From Protopterus annectens (Eukaryota > Chordata > Ceratodontiformes > Protopteridae), in contig NC_056747.1 of the NCBI RefSeq assembly GCF_019279795.1, positions 1,008,212,167-1,008,276,166 of the forward strand: DNA of 64,000 nt, written 5' to 3'. Within the stretch, counting starts at the first letter, position 1. Every line of letters starts with the position of its first letter. The translations under genes and the position numbers were made by a program. Shown piece by piece: positions 12,140-22,188 of this stretch. Under the pieces are notes generated by a model, which saw only the letters and a program-made list of their open reading frames with translations, was not told where the DNA came from and searched no databases.

Positions 12140-12476
12140 AAAAATTCAAATAAAATAAATAAAATTAAATAAGTTAAATTTAAAATGCTGTTGTTAGCTG
12201 TGTTTTGGAATAAGATTACAAGTCAAAGCTGACATGAATTTGCCAAACTGTTTTATTTGTTGTTTCTGTATAGTACTAATCATATTACCATTCTGCCTCA
12301 AAACCCTTGTCTTACGTATCATCCTTTTTTCTGATCACTAACAGGCTGTTTTTTTCATTGCCTAATATTTTCCTCTAGATTGCTGCCCTCTGTACCACAC
12401 CTCACATTGCCTTATCTGGCATAACAGACCTAGCCTGTTCCCCTTCCCTGAACTGACTTGATGCTCCCAGCTGACT

Positions 12477-12477
<1 letters not shown>

Positions 12478-12536
<59 letters not shown>

Positions 12537-12552
12537 CACACATACACACACA

Positions 12553-12606
<54 letters not shown>
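12478..12606. repeat. (CA)n microsatellite
   Basis: About 129 bp of CA dinucleotides with four small interruptions (TGCACA, CATACA). It produces spurious His-Thr and Cys-Val reading frames on both strands. Confidence 0.98.
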
Positions 12607-12610
<4 letters not shown>

Positions 12611-12619
12611 ACATCTTTA

Positions 12620-14456
12620 ACTGGTTTAATGATCATGCCTACATCTGCAGATGATACAGAGGTTAAGATTGCAAGCTGTAGTTTCTGTGGTGCAGGGTTT
12701 GATTCTTTCAGCTCTCTTTTGCCAACTGTGTGACCTTGAGCAAGTCACTTAAACAGACACTGTTCCTGGGATGCCACAGAAAAGCGACTGTATGTCCAGT
12801 AGGCCTACCTGGTTAACAAATAGGATTATTATGTCTACAGCCCTCCATCTTTTCAGTGGTAACATGGACCTAACGTTTGCCTTTAATGTTGTATCTGCCC
12901 CAAATGTAGAAGCAGGTTTTCAGCTCTTGTTTGACAACCAAAACCTCAGAAAAAAAACGATCATATTTGCAATGAAAGAGATAAGTAGGTATACAATACT
13001 AGCATCTAAAGATCAGTAGTGCTGGTAAATGGAATCCCACCTTAGTCTTCAGGAAAATGCCATATTACCATGCTATGATCTTCATAAGCACCATGGGTGC
13101 TCCAGGATAGAAACTGCATTCGTGACAAGTCTCATACCAGAGGGATCAGTCATTCTGGGGATGTTACGTTAAAGCTCATATTCCCACAGTGTTTTTGTTT
13201 ATGAATAAGCATCACTGAAGAATGTCCAAAGAACATCATAAAAGGACACGGAGGGTCCTGTAACACTCATGTTGTTTATGTACAGAAGGATGTGATGACA
13301 TATCAAGGAGACAGCTGATACTGCAGACATGGTATATCATAATTGCAGGTTCCATCATCAATATCAGTTGACAGAGACATTTTTGCTAAAGAAGCTCAGA
13401 TTATTTGAACCCATGACTATGAAAAGTCCCAGAAATCTCCAGCAGTACATTTTCCCTTTGTGTCCAATGTTTTTCAGTCACTAAGACACTCCATTTTATG
13501 ACAGACAAATTTAGCTAATGCTAGGTTAATGCAAACCATGGGGGTATTTTTTTCCTTTTTCAGACCAAGTTTTGTATAGTAGAGCCCCATTATTAAAATG
13601 CAAGTGCCTGGTATGTGTGGTAAAGTGCTTCTACTGTAGGATATCCTGGAGACATTTTTGCTTTAGTCTGACAGACAAAAGGGCATGTTTGTTCTTCTTT
13701 TAGTGGTTGCACTAGGGGATATACTATATGGCTGCCTTGGATTTTGAAGGTTTCATTCTGCTGTGCTGTTCCAGTTTACCTTTGCTATGTTTATAAGATA
13801 ATTCCTACCACAGAAAGATGGCAGATAAGTGTTTTACTTTTTAACAGTATTTTACTGGGAAACTGGGTCATGGGAGTGAAACAGCAGTCATGGTAAGATC
13901 ACTGTCTGTATGCTCATAATCTGTAGGATAAAGATATATTTAGGGCTTTATCCCTTTACAGAGATATTTTATATGCAGAATCAGGAGCTTATATGTTTTG
14001 GGAATAACTTGTTCCCAAATACCGGGATGGTAAACTTCAATATGCAGTAAACTAAATATTGGGCCCTGGGATTCCTACATATAGTGTGGAGATACATACA
14101 TGTACCCTGAACCCTGTGTTTAATACATTTCCATTCAGGATCATGGTTTATACACAGATCATGGCCCATAATGGCAGTGTACAAAAGGCTCCTATGCTTT
14201 AAGAACGACCCACAGAAGTGCACCACTCACAGCAGAATATACAATGTTATAGTGCCCAATTCACTTCCACTCATATGTGCAGCCCAACAGCTGCTGTACT
14301 GTGTGAACATCTATGCACAAAGGTATACTTCAAATACTTAAATACACAGATGCCCCTTGCAGTACTCTGCTCTAGAATCATGTCTAACTGTGATTCTAAA
14401 ACATTTCACAGTCATTAGGTGGAGCTAGGCTTATTACCATATTATGTTAATGTAGG
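12620..14456. other. No recognisable feature
   Basis: Short ORFs up to about 82 codons without motifs. No repeat edges or RNA genes seen. Confidence 0.5.
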
Positions 14457-14470
14457 AGAACTGGTACTGT
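14457..14470. other. Target site duplication, left (Penelope-like element)
   Basis: AGAACTGGTACTGT is found again, without mismatch, at 15790-15803. The two copies bracket the whole rearranged Penelope-like element. Confidence 0.85.
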
Positions 14471-14680
14471 TGTAACAAATATTTAATGAAACGCTTTTCG
14501 TCGCTTTCAATAAAGCAACTTCTTCAGACAAAATAACATACCTCCAATGCACATATAAATAGTTAAGTAATTTTGTCACATGATCAAACATCATTAATTA
14601 ATAAAAAGTCACATGATACAAAATCACATAAAATAGTTCACATCGTGAACCATAAATCAATAAAATAAAATCAGACATAC
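14471..14680 (-). repeat. Penelope-like terminal repeat R1 (pseudo-LTR)
   Basis: Minus-strand copy of a repeat also found at 14904-15166 (minus) and 15511-15789 (plus). It contains the hammerhead-like core (CTGAAGA on the minus strand at 14521-14527). It is cut short at the outer end by the insertion boundary. Confidence 0.85.
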
Positions 14681-14903
14681 AGGAATGTAAACCTTGCTGC
14701 TGTGCAGGTGGAGGAAAAGAGTTGGTAGGTTGAGCGGTACTCGGAATAGTTGAATCGTGCACTGAATCCAATCGAACAGCCATCTCGTCAACACGTTTGG
14801 TTAGAGCATTCAATAATGCTGTAATATTCAAAAGTTCAGACTGTGATTGTGAAGGTCCAAATAAATTTGGACTATTCGAGCTACTGGGATCACTGGAAGC
14901 CAT
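14681..14903 (-). pseudogene. Penelope-like element, presumed N-terminal ORF fragment
   Basis: A minus-strand ATG at 14901-14903 opens a Ser/Pro/Gln-rich frame starting MASSDPSSS. It runs about 72 codons before it hits terminal repeat R1, where the ORF continues only as read-through. The ATG sits a few bases downstream of terminal repeat R2 in the same orientation, as expected for the start of a Penelope-like ORF. The low-complexity N terminus carries no named domain. The assignment rests on position. Confidence 0.55.
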
Positions 14904-15166
14904 AACAACACTAAGAGACAAACTAATTGAAAACGAATAACTAAATTCCAAAACAAAGGCTCCGAGAAATACCAGGACTACGAATGGTTGTAGCAAATAT
15001 TTAATGAAGCGCTTTTCATCTCTTTCAATAAATCAACTTCTTCAGACAAAATAACATGCCTCCAATGCACATATAAATAGTTAAGTAATTTTGTCGCATG
15101 ATCAAACACCATTAATTAATAAAAAGTCACATGATACAAAATCACATAAAATAGTTCACATCGAGA
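14904..15166 (-). repeat. Penelope-like terminal repeat R2 (pseudo-LTR)
   Basis: Direct copy of R1 and inverted copy of R3. It runs from CGATGTGAAC at 15166 to TTTGTCTCTTAG near 14912, so it is truncated at its 5' end compared with R1 and R3. The hammerhead-like core is at 15045-15039, but stem II is degraded in this copy. Confidence 0.85.
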
Positions 15167-15401
15167 AACTAATAAACTAGACAATGCATTGGCTAAACAT
15201 ACACAAGTGAATAGAGGGCACAAATTTGTATTTAAAGCAATAGATCAGATACAGTGTGATATTAGAGGTGGCCCTTTTAATTTACTTCTTGAAGTGCGTG
15301 AACTAGCATGGCAAATAAGGCTAAATGCATTTGCTAATCCAGGTTTAAATGAATCCTGTAACATTAGTTGTTTACTTAAACTAAAGAGCCTTAATAGATA
15401 A
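15166..15401 (+). pseudogene. Penelope-like element, C-terminal GIY-YIG endonuclease fragment
   Basis: An open plus-strand frame enters from the R2 junction. It reads KLDNALAKHTQ, then about 30 residues on IRGGPFNLLLEVRELAWQIR, then NPGLNESCNISCLLK, and stops at 15399-15401. This fits the end of the GIY-YIG nuclease domain of Penelope-like elements: the conserved AKH, R-G-G, E-x-x-W-I/Q and PGLNE blocks. That domain nicks the target for reverse transcription. The N-terminal GIY-YIG motif itself and the whole reverse transcriptase are missing, so this is a 5'-truncated copy. Confidence 0.75.
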
Positions 15402-15510
15402 TAGTTATTGTCAAAGTAGTTCACGCCAATATGTTATTATATGCAAAAAGTTTTAGGGGAAAATATGTGGTTTGTTTTGTGGTTTGGAGGTGTTATGACC
15501 ACTAACAGTT

Positions 15511-15789
15511 TGATTTTATTTTATTGATTTATGGCTCACGATGTGAACTATTTTATGTGATCTTGTATCATGTGACTTTTTATTAATTAATGATGTTTGA
15601 TCGTGTGACAAAATTACTTAACTATTTATATGTGAATTGGAGGTATGTTATTTTGTCTGAAGAAGTTGTTTTATTGAAAGCGACGAAAAGTGCTTCATTA
15701 AATATTTGTTATAACCATTCGTAGTCCTGGTATTTCTCTGAGCCTTTGTTTTGGAATTTAGTTATTCGTTTTCAATTAGTTTGTCTCTT
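15511..15789 (+). repeat. Penelope-like terminal repeat R3 (pseudo-LTR)
   Basis: Plus-strand copy starting TGATTTTATTTTATTG and ending at the right target duplication. It follows the truncated ORF and its 3' untranslated region (15402-15510). Confidence 0.85.
15653..15708 (+). ncRNA. Hammerhead-like ribozyme motif in Penelope terminal repeat
   Basis: Seen: CTGAAGA (15657-15663); a 7-bp stem from GTTGTTT with AAAGCGAC; GAAA (15685-15688); a short AAGTGCTT block; then C/A at the expected cleavage point (15696/15697). The bases after the cut pair with those before CTGAAGA over roughly eight positions with one mismatch, forming stem I. Known: Penelope-like terminal repeats carry hammerhead ribozymes with very short stem III. 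Odd: one extra A lies between CTGAAGA and stem II, so activity is uncertain. Confidence 0.5.
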
Positions 15790-15803
15790 AGAACTGGTAC
15801 TGT
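15790..15803. other. Target site duplication, right (Penelope-like element)
   Basis: Perfect 14-bp match to 14457-14470. Confidence 0.85.
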
Positions 15804-16342
15804 GCAAGCTACTATTGGCAAGAGCTTGCCAGATCACTGTCTGGGAGCAGGACAAGTTTGCTTTTTGTCAGAGGTTTGCCATACAAGGTCTTCCCCATTG
15901 GGTGCTAGATTTTAAGAATCATGATGGACCTTTTTTACACAAGAATATTGTTTACCAGCCCTGCTTCACAACCCACAAACATTTATGAATACTGCTCCTA
16001 ATATGGATAAAGGTTTACAATTTATTCAAAAATAACAAGATTTTTTTTCATAGGATAACCATTTTGTCCTGAGGCCTGAGTGAACATTTATGGCATATTT
16101 GTCACAGCTGGAATTAATTCTTTCAGCTGATTTACTGCCACAGGCATATCTACTGCATATGTTGACTGACTGATACCAGCTTCTCAACCTAAAATTGAAA
16201 CGATATATTTATTTATTAATCTTCTAAATATTACCTGGACTGCTAACTCCATCAGTCAGTTGCAGCATTCTATGTAGTTTAACCTTCAAGGCCTAAGTAG
16301 TTTAGTTTTACTGGCATTTAAAAAAATATTTGAGATCCCATC

Positions 16343-16610
16343 ATACCTCTCAACTGTCCAGAGTTTTACAAAATGTCCAAATTTTTGCCCACTGTTTTTC
16401 TGACTGTTCCTCATAAAATATGTGGTTTTCTGTTAATCATACAAGAGTGAAGTCACTGAATGATGAAACCCATTTGAGTTTTAGGCTTCTAGCAACTCTC
16501 TAAGTTTACAAAAGCAATATTTAAAATCTGTCCCTAATTTTAGTCCTTTGTCTTCCAACATTATTCTGTAATGTGTCCAGATTTCTTGAGCTTAGAGGTT
16601 GAGAGGTACG
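16343..16610. mobile_element. MITE-like repeat M1, copy 1
   Basis: A 268-bp element with short terminal inverted repeats, TACCTCTCAAC at the left and GTTGAGAGGTAC at the right. Related copies or parts lie at 52222-52515 and 52770-53072, and right parts lie at 50400-50581, 50607-50720 and 50930-51045. Shared inner blocks include TTCATAAAAT, CAATATTTA and TTTGTCCAGATTTCTTG. Non-coding; needs a transposase from elsewhere. Confidence 0.75.
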
Positions 16611-17650
16611 GATGCCAGTAAAACTAAACTACTTGCATTTGGCTCCAGTGAAATCTCAATTACTTTACAAATTAACATACCAATTGAAAACATCTCCCAT
16701 ACCAAATGTTTAGATATATTCAAAGATCATAAATTATTCCTCAAGAAACATATGGACTCTGTAACCTCAAAAACTTACAAACAATTGGCTATATTATACA
16801 AATCAAAACTCTACGTGATAAAAACAGCATGACTATATACAGCCCAAACTTGGTTACTACCTACATTACTTTATGCATCCTCTAGCCATATTAATATTTC
16901 TAAAACTCACTAGAACAACTATACAGTAGCACTGTAAAATATGCTGCTAATATCCACAACAAAACTCATCAATCTAAAGCACTTTATAATATTTATTGGC
17001 TAGAGGTCAAACACATCTTAACATTTAAACAGTTAAAAACTACACATAAAGTTCTGTATGAACCTAGCAGATACATATCAAGCAATAATTTACTTCCAAA
17101 ATATGTGTCTTGCAGAGACCTAAGATGTCCCACCCAAAGCCACCTTGAAGTTGTCAAATCAAGCAACCACTTTGGTGACTCTATATTTTGTTCATGTAGT
17201 CAGGCTGTGGAATTCTATTCCCCGAGGCCATAAACATGAGAGTAAACATAAACATTTTTATACAATCTAAAAACCTACATAACTTCAATTTGGACATGTC
17301 CTTGTACCTGAATTTCACCCCCATCCTTTGTATCTCTAAACCCTATCCATCCTAGTTTCTCCCTCCTTTCCAATACCACCTTTATCCATTTTACTATCTA
17401 CGTTCTTAACCTTGTATTTAACCATTGCCATATACTGTTGATGTATTTGTTTGCAACCTTCATGTTTTCTATTTATGTACATATGTATTTTGTAATTTAT
17501 TTGTACATGCATTCAAGAGTATCCATGGACTGTTGATTTTTTTGTTACCTCTGTAGTATAACTGTGGAGCTCCTAGGTCTCCATTGAAAATAGGCTTTTA
17601 TCTCAGCCAGCTTATTTCAGGTCAGTAAATGGAAATGAATGAAAGAATGA
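16611..17650 (+). pseudogene. L2-like LINE fragment, end of ORF and 3' untranslated region
   Basis: The translation begins ASKTKLLAFGS, the block after the RT core, and continues KCLDIFKDHKLFLKKHM and a KSKLYVI block. Many stops follow. Further LINE-like pieces (SRDLRCPTQSH-like at about 17110, W/F-YSPRP at about 17215) precede the tail. The 3' region near 17560-17640 reads GGAGCTCC, AGGTCTCCATTGAAAATAGG and then an AATGAATGAATG-like end, typical of L2-type 3' ends. The first 22 bases are inverted relative to 16296-16317. Confidence 0.7.
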
Positions 17651-17695
17651 AGAAAGAAAGAAAAAGAAAGAAAGAAAGAAAAAGAAAGAAAGAAA
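17641..17695. repeat. (GAAA)n microsatellite
   Basis: Purine tetranucleotide run grown from the A-rich L2-type 3' tail. Confidence 0.9.
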
Positions 17696-18261
17696 TGGTC
17701 AGTGAAGAATATCACAGGAGAGAGGGGAGACCGCAGTTGAGTGTTGCACTTGGGGTAACATGTGTGTGGGGGGCTATCTCATATAATACCACTGGTGAGT
17801 ACCCGGATTGTGAGGGAAGTGAAACTTATTCAGTTCTAGGGGAGGAAATTATTTTCAAAGCTATAGCCTTTTACATCAGTCCGCTTTATTAATTTATATG
17901 TTAACCAGGTAAGTTGGCTTATTTAAATGACATTTTTCACCCATGACACCTGCTTTGGCAAAGTGAAGTAATATACATTGCTAAAATAGAATCCAGTACA
18001 GGCAATACAAAGATTTATATTATTAAGTACGGCAGCAGTAGTAATTCAGGAGTGTCCAGTCATTTGTCTGTATAAAGTAACACAGCCTGAGAGACTTAGA
18101 GGTCATTTTATACAGCTTTACAACTGTAGATTTCAGAGAAATAGTGCTTTGCGACTGTTATATATATATAAATGCAAGAGGAGTTTGCTACAATGGTGCA
18201 GCTTAAGGATATGATGTGGGATTGTGATTAGGCTGTATTAGCTCACCAGTGTGTAAATTCA

Positions 18262-19165
18262 TAGGTGATTATTAGGCTATTGGCCCAAGAGCCATTTTAA
18301 GTCTAGCCAAGCTTACCATAAATTTACCAGAATATTACTGTCACGTGTCATGTGTCAATACCTCAAGTAATTTTATGGCTATAATACAGGCCTGTACACA
18401 TCAAGTCTTCACAAGCTGCTCCTGTCCATTAGGGACATTGGTGCCAAACCAGGGGTATATTTTTGGTGTCCAATCATTTGATCCAAGTTATCTTTGAATA
18501 GGATTAGAGATACGCTTTGCTTCACATGGATGGGAAGCTTGTTCCCAGATACACATCCCTGCCCCTCCAACATGTCCTGTTTATGCTGCAGATGATGTTT
18601 AGGTCCTTAGAATGGGTATTTCTTATGCTATTTGTTTTACAGATGTGCAACAAATCCATTAGTGTGGGACCAGAGGAAGTCTTGAAAGCTAAGTATAGAT
18701 CGCTGCACAGCAGTCTGTAGGAGACCGAGTACAAGGATAGGACTTTGAGGTGGTCTGCATAGGGCTTGTTGTTTACTCTCTGTAATCTTTTTGTGAGGTA
18801 CCTCTGTGGTCTTCCAAGCTGTTTCAAGTACCTGATCAGGTATATACCAAATGGTGCAATATACTCGATGATCGGCCTGATAAGAGCTGAGTACTGTAGA
18901 ACAATGACCTTCTTGGACCTGGATGCCATGTCCTTACTTATAAGCTGTGCAATGTAGAATGATATTCTCACCACAGTAGGCACATGGTGGTCAAAGGTCA
19001 GGTTACTGTTGACATCGGTACCCATATCCCTGATCACTGAATCTACTTTTATGGATATATTTTCAATGTGGTCATTTCCAGGGGTAGCAATCTTTCCGAA
19101 GGGTACTACTATGCTTTTTTTTTTTTTTAGTCCATTATGGGACTGGGAAAACCCATCTGTATTAG
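18262..19165 (-). mobile_element. 5'-truncated CR1 LINE inserted in gypsy relic
   Basis: On the minus strand the translation from about 19160 is CR1 ORF2: a SQSHNGLKKKKSIVVPFGK block, LTFDHHVPTVVRISFYIAQL, LIRPIIEYIAPFGIYL, and LGRPQRYLTKR. It ends in a CR1 tail with the TAGCC/GGCTA hairpin and a CTATGAAT end at 18262. The chimeric 259-codon frame starts in gypsy RT and ends in CR1, so the insertion point is near 19165. It is a different, more diverged subfamily than the 25-28 kb copies. Confidence 0.85.
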
Positions 19166-19169
19166 CATG

Positions 19170-19760
19170 TCTGGTACTGTGCATTAGGCATTTCATGACA
19201 ACTTCAGTTTTATCTATACGGTATCCAATTTCCTTTCTTCCAGTTACACTTCCTAAATATGTGGCTTCTGTCATACCTTTGGTGGCATTAACAGTGAGCA
19301 CTGCCTATCTTAAAGATTCAAGTACATCTTGTACTTTGAATAAATGTGACCCCCACTCTTCTGAATAAATTACTATGTCATTAAGGTGTACAGCTGAGTA
19401 CCTGGGATAAGAGTTCGGGACTTTACCCATGAGCCTTTAAAAAGCTGTAGCTCTGTGAATCCCAGAAGGTCAAACAGTATAATGAAAAAGACCATTCAGT
19501 GGATATTGATTGCTGCCTTTACTTTGGTTCCAGGAATAAGGTGACTCTTCTTGTTAGATAAATCTGGGGTGGTCAGAAATTTTGCTTTGCCTTGCCTTTC
19601 TATGAGTTTATTCATTAGTTTATCCATTCGGTGCACTGGATAAGTGTCAAATTTGGATAACTCATTCAACATCCATATACCATAACAAAATTACATGGAG
19701 CCAGCTGGCTTAAAACCACCACAATTAGACTTTTCCATTCACTTTGGAACTCTTTTTTTC
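19170..19760 (-). pseudogene. Ty3/gypsy reverse transcriptase relic
   Basis: Minus-strand translation across frameshifts gives gypsy RT blocks in order. FDTYPVHRMDKLMNKL and GKAKFLTTPDLS (normally TLDL) fall near 19650-19590. LNDIVIYSEEWGSHL (normally YLDD) falls near 19390. VLESLR, then LTVNATKGM and ATYLGSV lead to the CR1 junction. The catalytic DD is changed to ND. RNase H is not found downstream. This is the polymerase of a long-dead copy. Confidence 0.8.
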
Positions 19761-20170
19761 TTTTCATTTTTAAGTTACTCATCTTTTCAACTTCTTAACT
19801 TACTGCTTTTCTTTGAGAATCTGGTACGTTATATGATTTTAGGTTTACCTACTCCCATGACAGATTCAGTCTGATACTAACTTCAATCTGTTCTAGTAGT
19901 CTTTTATTCTCATTAAGAATGCTCTTACTTTTTTTCTTGACCTCAGACAACATTTTGTCTATCTGAATAGCAGAGAGATAATTTCTTGATACCATTCTGT
20001 TGGCATCTGTTTAAGTTCCCAAACTAAACTGCAGAAGCTTCAGCCTCCCTCCTTTAACAAATTTGTATGATATATCTGCTCTGGTTTTCTCTTTCCAGTT
20101 TTCTTCTTTTGTAGTTCATCATTTTCTTTATCACATCGAAGAATCCTAACTATCTTGCTAGAAATTTATT
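19761..20170 (-). pseudogene. Gypsy integrase C-terminus to RT linker
   Basis: On the minus strand a QIYHTNLLKEGG block at about 20080-20045 matches the conserved end of the gypsy integrase GPY/F region (VYHVNLLK). A Lys-rich stretch with NVPDSQRKAV (like the PYRVPE-RR block) leads into the RT relic. This links integrase directly to RT in that order. Confidence 0.6.
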
Positions 20171-20189
20171 TTCTGTAGAGGGGACTAAC

Positions 20190-20640
20190 ACTTACATTAG
20201 TACTAACACTGACACTGACCCTGACACTGACCCTGACACTAACACTAACACTAACCCTGACACTAACACTGACATTGACACTAACAGTGACACTGACACT
20301 AACACTAACCCTGACACTGACACTAACACTGACACTATTACTGACACTGACAATAACACTGACACTGACCCTGACACAAACACTGACACTGACACTAACA
20401 CTGACAGTGACACTGACACTAACACTAACACTGAAACTGACACTAACACTGACACTGCCCCTGACACTAACGCTGACACTGAAACACTCTCTAATAAACT
20501 AACACGAAAACACTAACACTCTTACTCTAATACTCTTAACACTCTAACACAACACATTAACACTCTCTAACACACTAACATAGTAACATACTAACACACT
20601 AACACTAAAACAATAAAACTAACATTAACACAACACTAAC
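20190..20640. repeat. Degenerate hexamer array (CTAACA/CTGACA/CTGACC)
   Basis: About 450 bp of hexamers, mostly CACTAA, CACTGA and CCCTGA when phased on CAC. It becomes irregular after 20510. It lies inside the gypsy relic between the integrase core and the GPY/F block. It gives long spurious Leu-Thr and Ser-Val ORFs. Confidence 0.95.
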
Positions 20641-21425
20641 ACTTTGCCCCATGTTTTATACAACCTGAGTCTAGTATTCTTGTTATATGTCCTCTGTTGC
20701 ACCTCTTGTGCCTTTGGAATATATTCCTTAACTGCTGACATAGCAATTTTTAACCTGTCTTGCAAGTTTGTAAGATTGTCTATTATACCTTTAAATAGGG
20801 TATATTTTCCTCCCAAGTCTTTTTGCTGTGCTCAACAAGTCTTCTGGATTTCACCCATACAGTACATGTAGTAAATCTTATTGAAAATTGTGGCACCTCT
20901 TTTGCAACAAGCATGAGGTAAGGGAGCAACTGATCCATGCTCTTACCATCTTCATTAGCAGAGACTTCAGAGTTCTATTAAAGCACCCCACTAAGTCAAT
21001 AGTTTGAGGCTAGTACACTGAAGTTCTTAACTTTTTGACTTTAACACAGTGGCAAAGCCGATGCATTACTCTGTAAATAAATGGGGTTCTCTGGCCATTG
21101 AGTATTAGGCATTAGAGATTGAAGTGTCCCTACCCTAGAGAAAACTAACAACAGCTCTTTGGTTAAGGACTTAGCATTAGCTTTTTACAATGATATTCCT
21201 TCAGGAAACTTCATATAATAGTCAGTAATCACCAGAATGTGTTGGTAGCTATTACTAGACTGTAATAATTTACCTACAAGATCCATGTTCATACACTCAA
21301 ATGGGACCTAAATAATAGGCATAGATATTAGTGGACTTCTAAATCCTGGGTCTGGTACAGTCTTTTGACATTCTAGGCAAGCTGCACAGAAATTCTCAAT
21401 CAGACAAATTCAATAAACCCTACAT
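20641..21425 (-). pseudogene. Ty3/gypsy integrase relic located upstream of RT
   Basis: Reading the minus strand from 21400, the zinc-finger end is FCAACLECQKT (C-x2-C). Then come NMDLVGKLL (the DLVGPL strand with the first catalytic Asp), HILVITDYYMKFPEGISL, and LVFSRVGT. After a gap that removes the second Asp and the Glu region come MDQLLPYLMLVAKEVPQ, TWEEN, and LQDRLKIAMSAVKEYIPKAQ with QQRTYNKNTR. Block order and spacing match vertebrate gypsy integrases that precede RT (Gmr1-like). Several stops; inactive. Confidence 0.8.
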
Positions 21426-21561
21426 GGTCCTTTTCTACTGTGTGCACATCGCATGGTAGCAAAGAGTTTCAGATTCAGCAAGCACCGTGTAGAGGTGCGC
21501 ACCCCTGCGCAAACAAGGTAAGCACCATAACATGTGAGTTACAGCATAAGCAGCTGAACAG

Positions 21562-22188
21562 GTCAGTTAAGGTTAATCATCTGTAAACTGAGGGGGTGGA
21601 GCTAGGAACTAAACCTTCTATTTAAGAGGTAAAATAAAATATTTCTGAGTTTTACTAGAAAGGCTCACCCAGACTCTGCTACACTTTGTTGTGAGGGAAA
21701 GGTTAGTTTGCTTTTTATTTGTTGTATTACTTTATTGCTTTTTTTCTATTTTGAATACCGTGATTTGTTTTATTTACCTTGTGTTTTACTTGTATTCTGC
21801 TTTTAACTGCATATTAAAACTTGAAAAGAGACCACAGCTCTGTCTTTTGTGAGTCAGGCAGAAATTAGTACAGGTCAATAGAACATGTCAGTTAAGGTTC
21901 ATCATCTGTGAACTGAGGGGTGGAGCTAGGGACTAAACCTTCTATTTAAGAGGTAAAATAAAATATTTCAGAGCTTTATTAGAAAGGCTCACCCAGACTC
22001 TGCTACACTTTGCTGTGAGGGAAAAGTTAGTTTGCTTTTTATTTGTTGTATTACTTTATTGACTTTTTCTATTTTGAATACTGTGATTTATTTTATTTAC
22101 CTTGTGTTTTACTTGTATACTGCTTTTAACTGTGTATTAAAACTTGAAAAGAAACCACAGCTCTGTCTCTTGTGAGTCAGACAGAAAT
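21562..22188 (+). repeat. Two tandem LTR-like units of about 300 bp
   Basis: Copies at about 21562-21866 and 21888-22187 are spaced 325 bp apart and are about 95% alike. Each has TCAGTTAAGGTT at its start, a TATA-like CTATTTAAGAGG, an ACTTTATTG block, a TATTAAAACTTGAAAAG stretch and an end reading CTCTGTCT(T/C)TTGTGAGTCAG. That layout resembles LTRs (TATA, polyadenylation region, U5 end) or tandem promoter units. No TG...CA edges or primer-binding site were proved. They sit between the gypsy relic and the CR1. Confidence 0.6.

Noticed and set aside
12362-12733. Long Cys-Val and His-Thr ORFs over the CA tract (also 32329-32838 and 48062-48441)
   Set aside because: They are translations of dinucleotide repeats and exist in several frames on both strands.
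20192-20502. 95-codon Ser-Val-rich and 75-codon Leu-Thr-rich ORFs
   Set aside because: Both are translations of the degenerate hexamer array.
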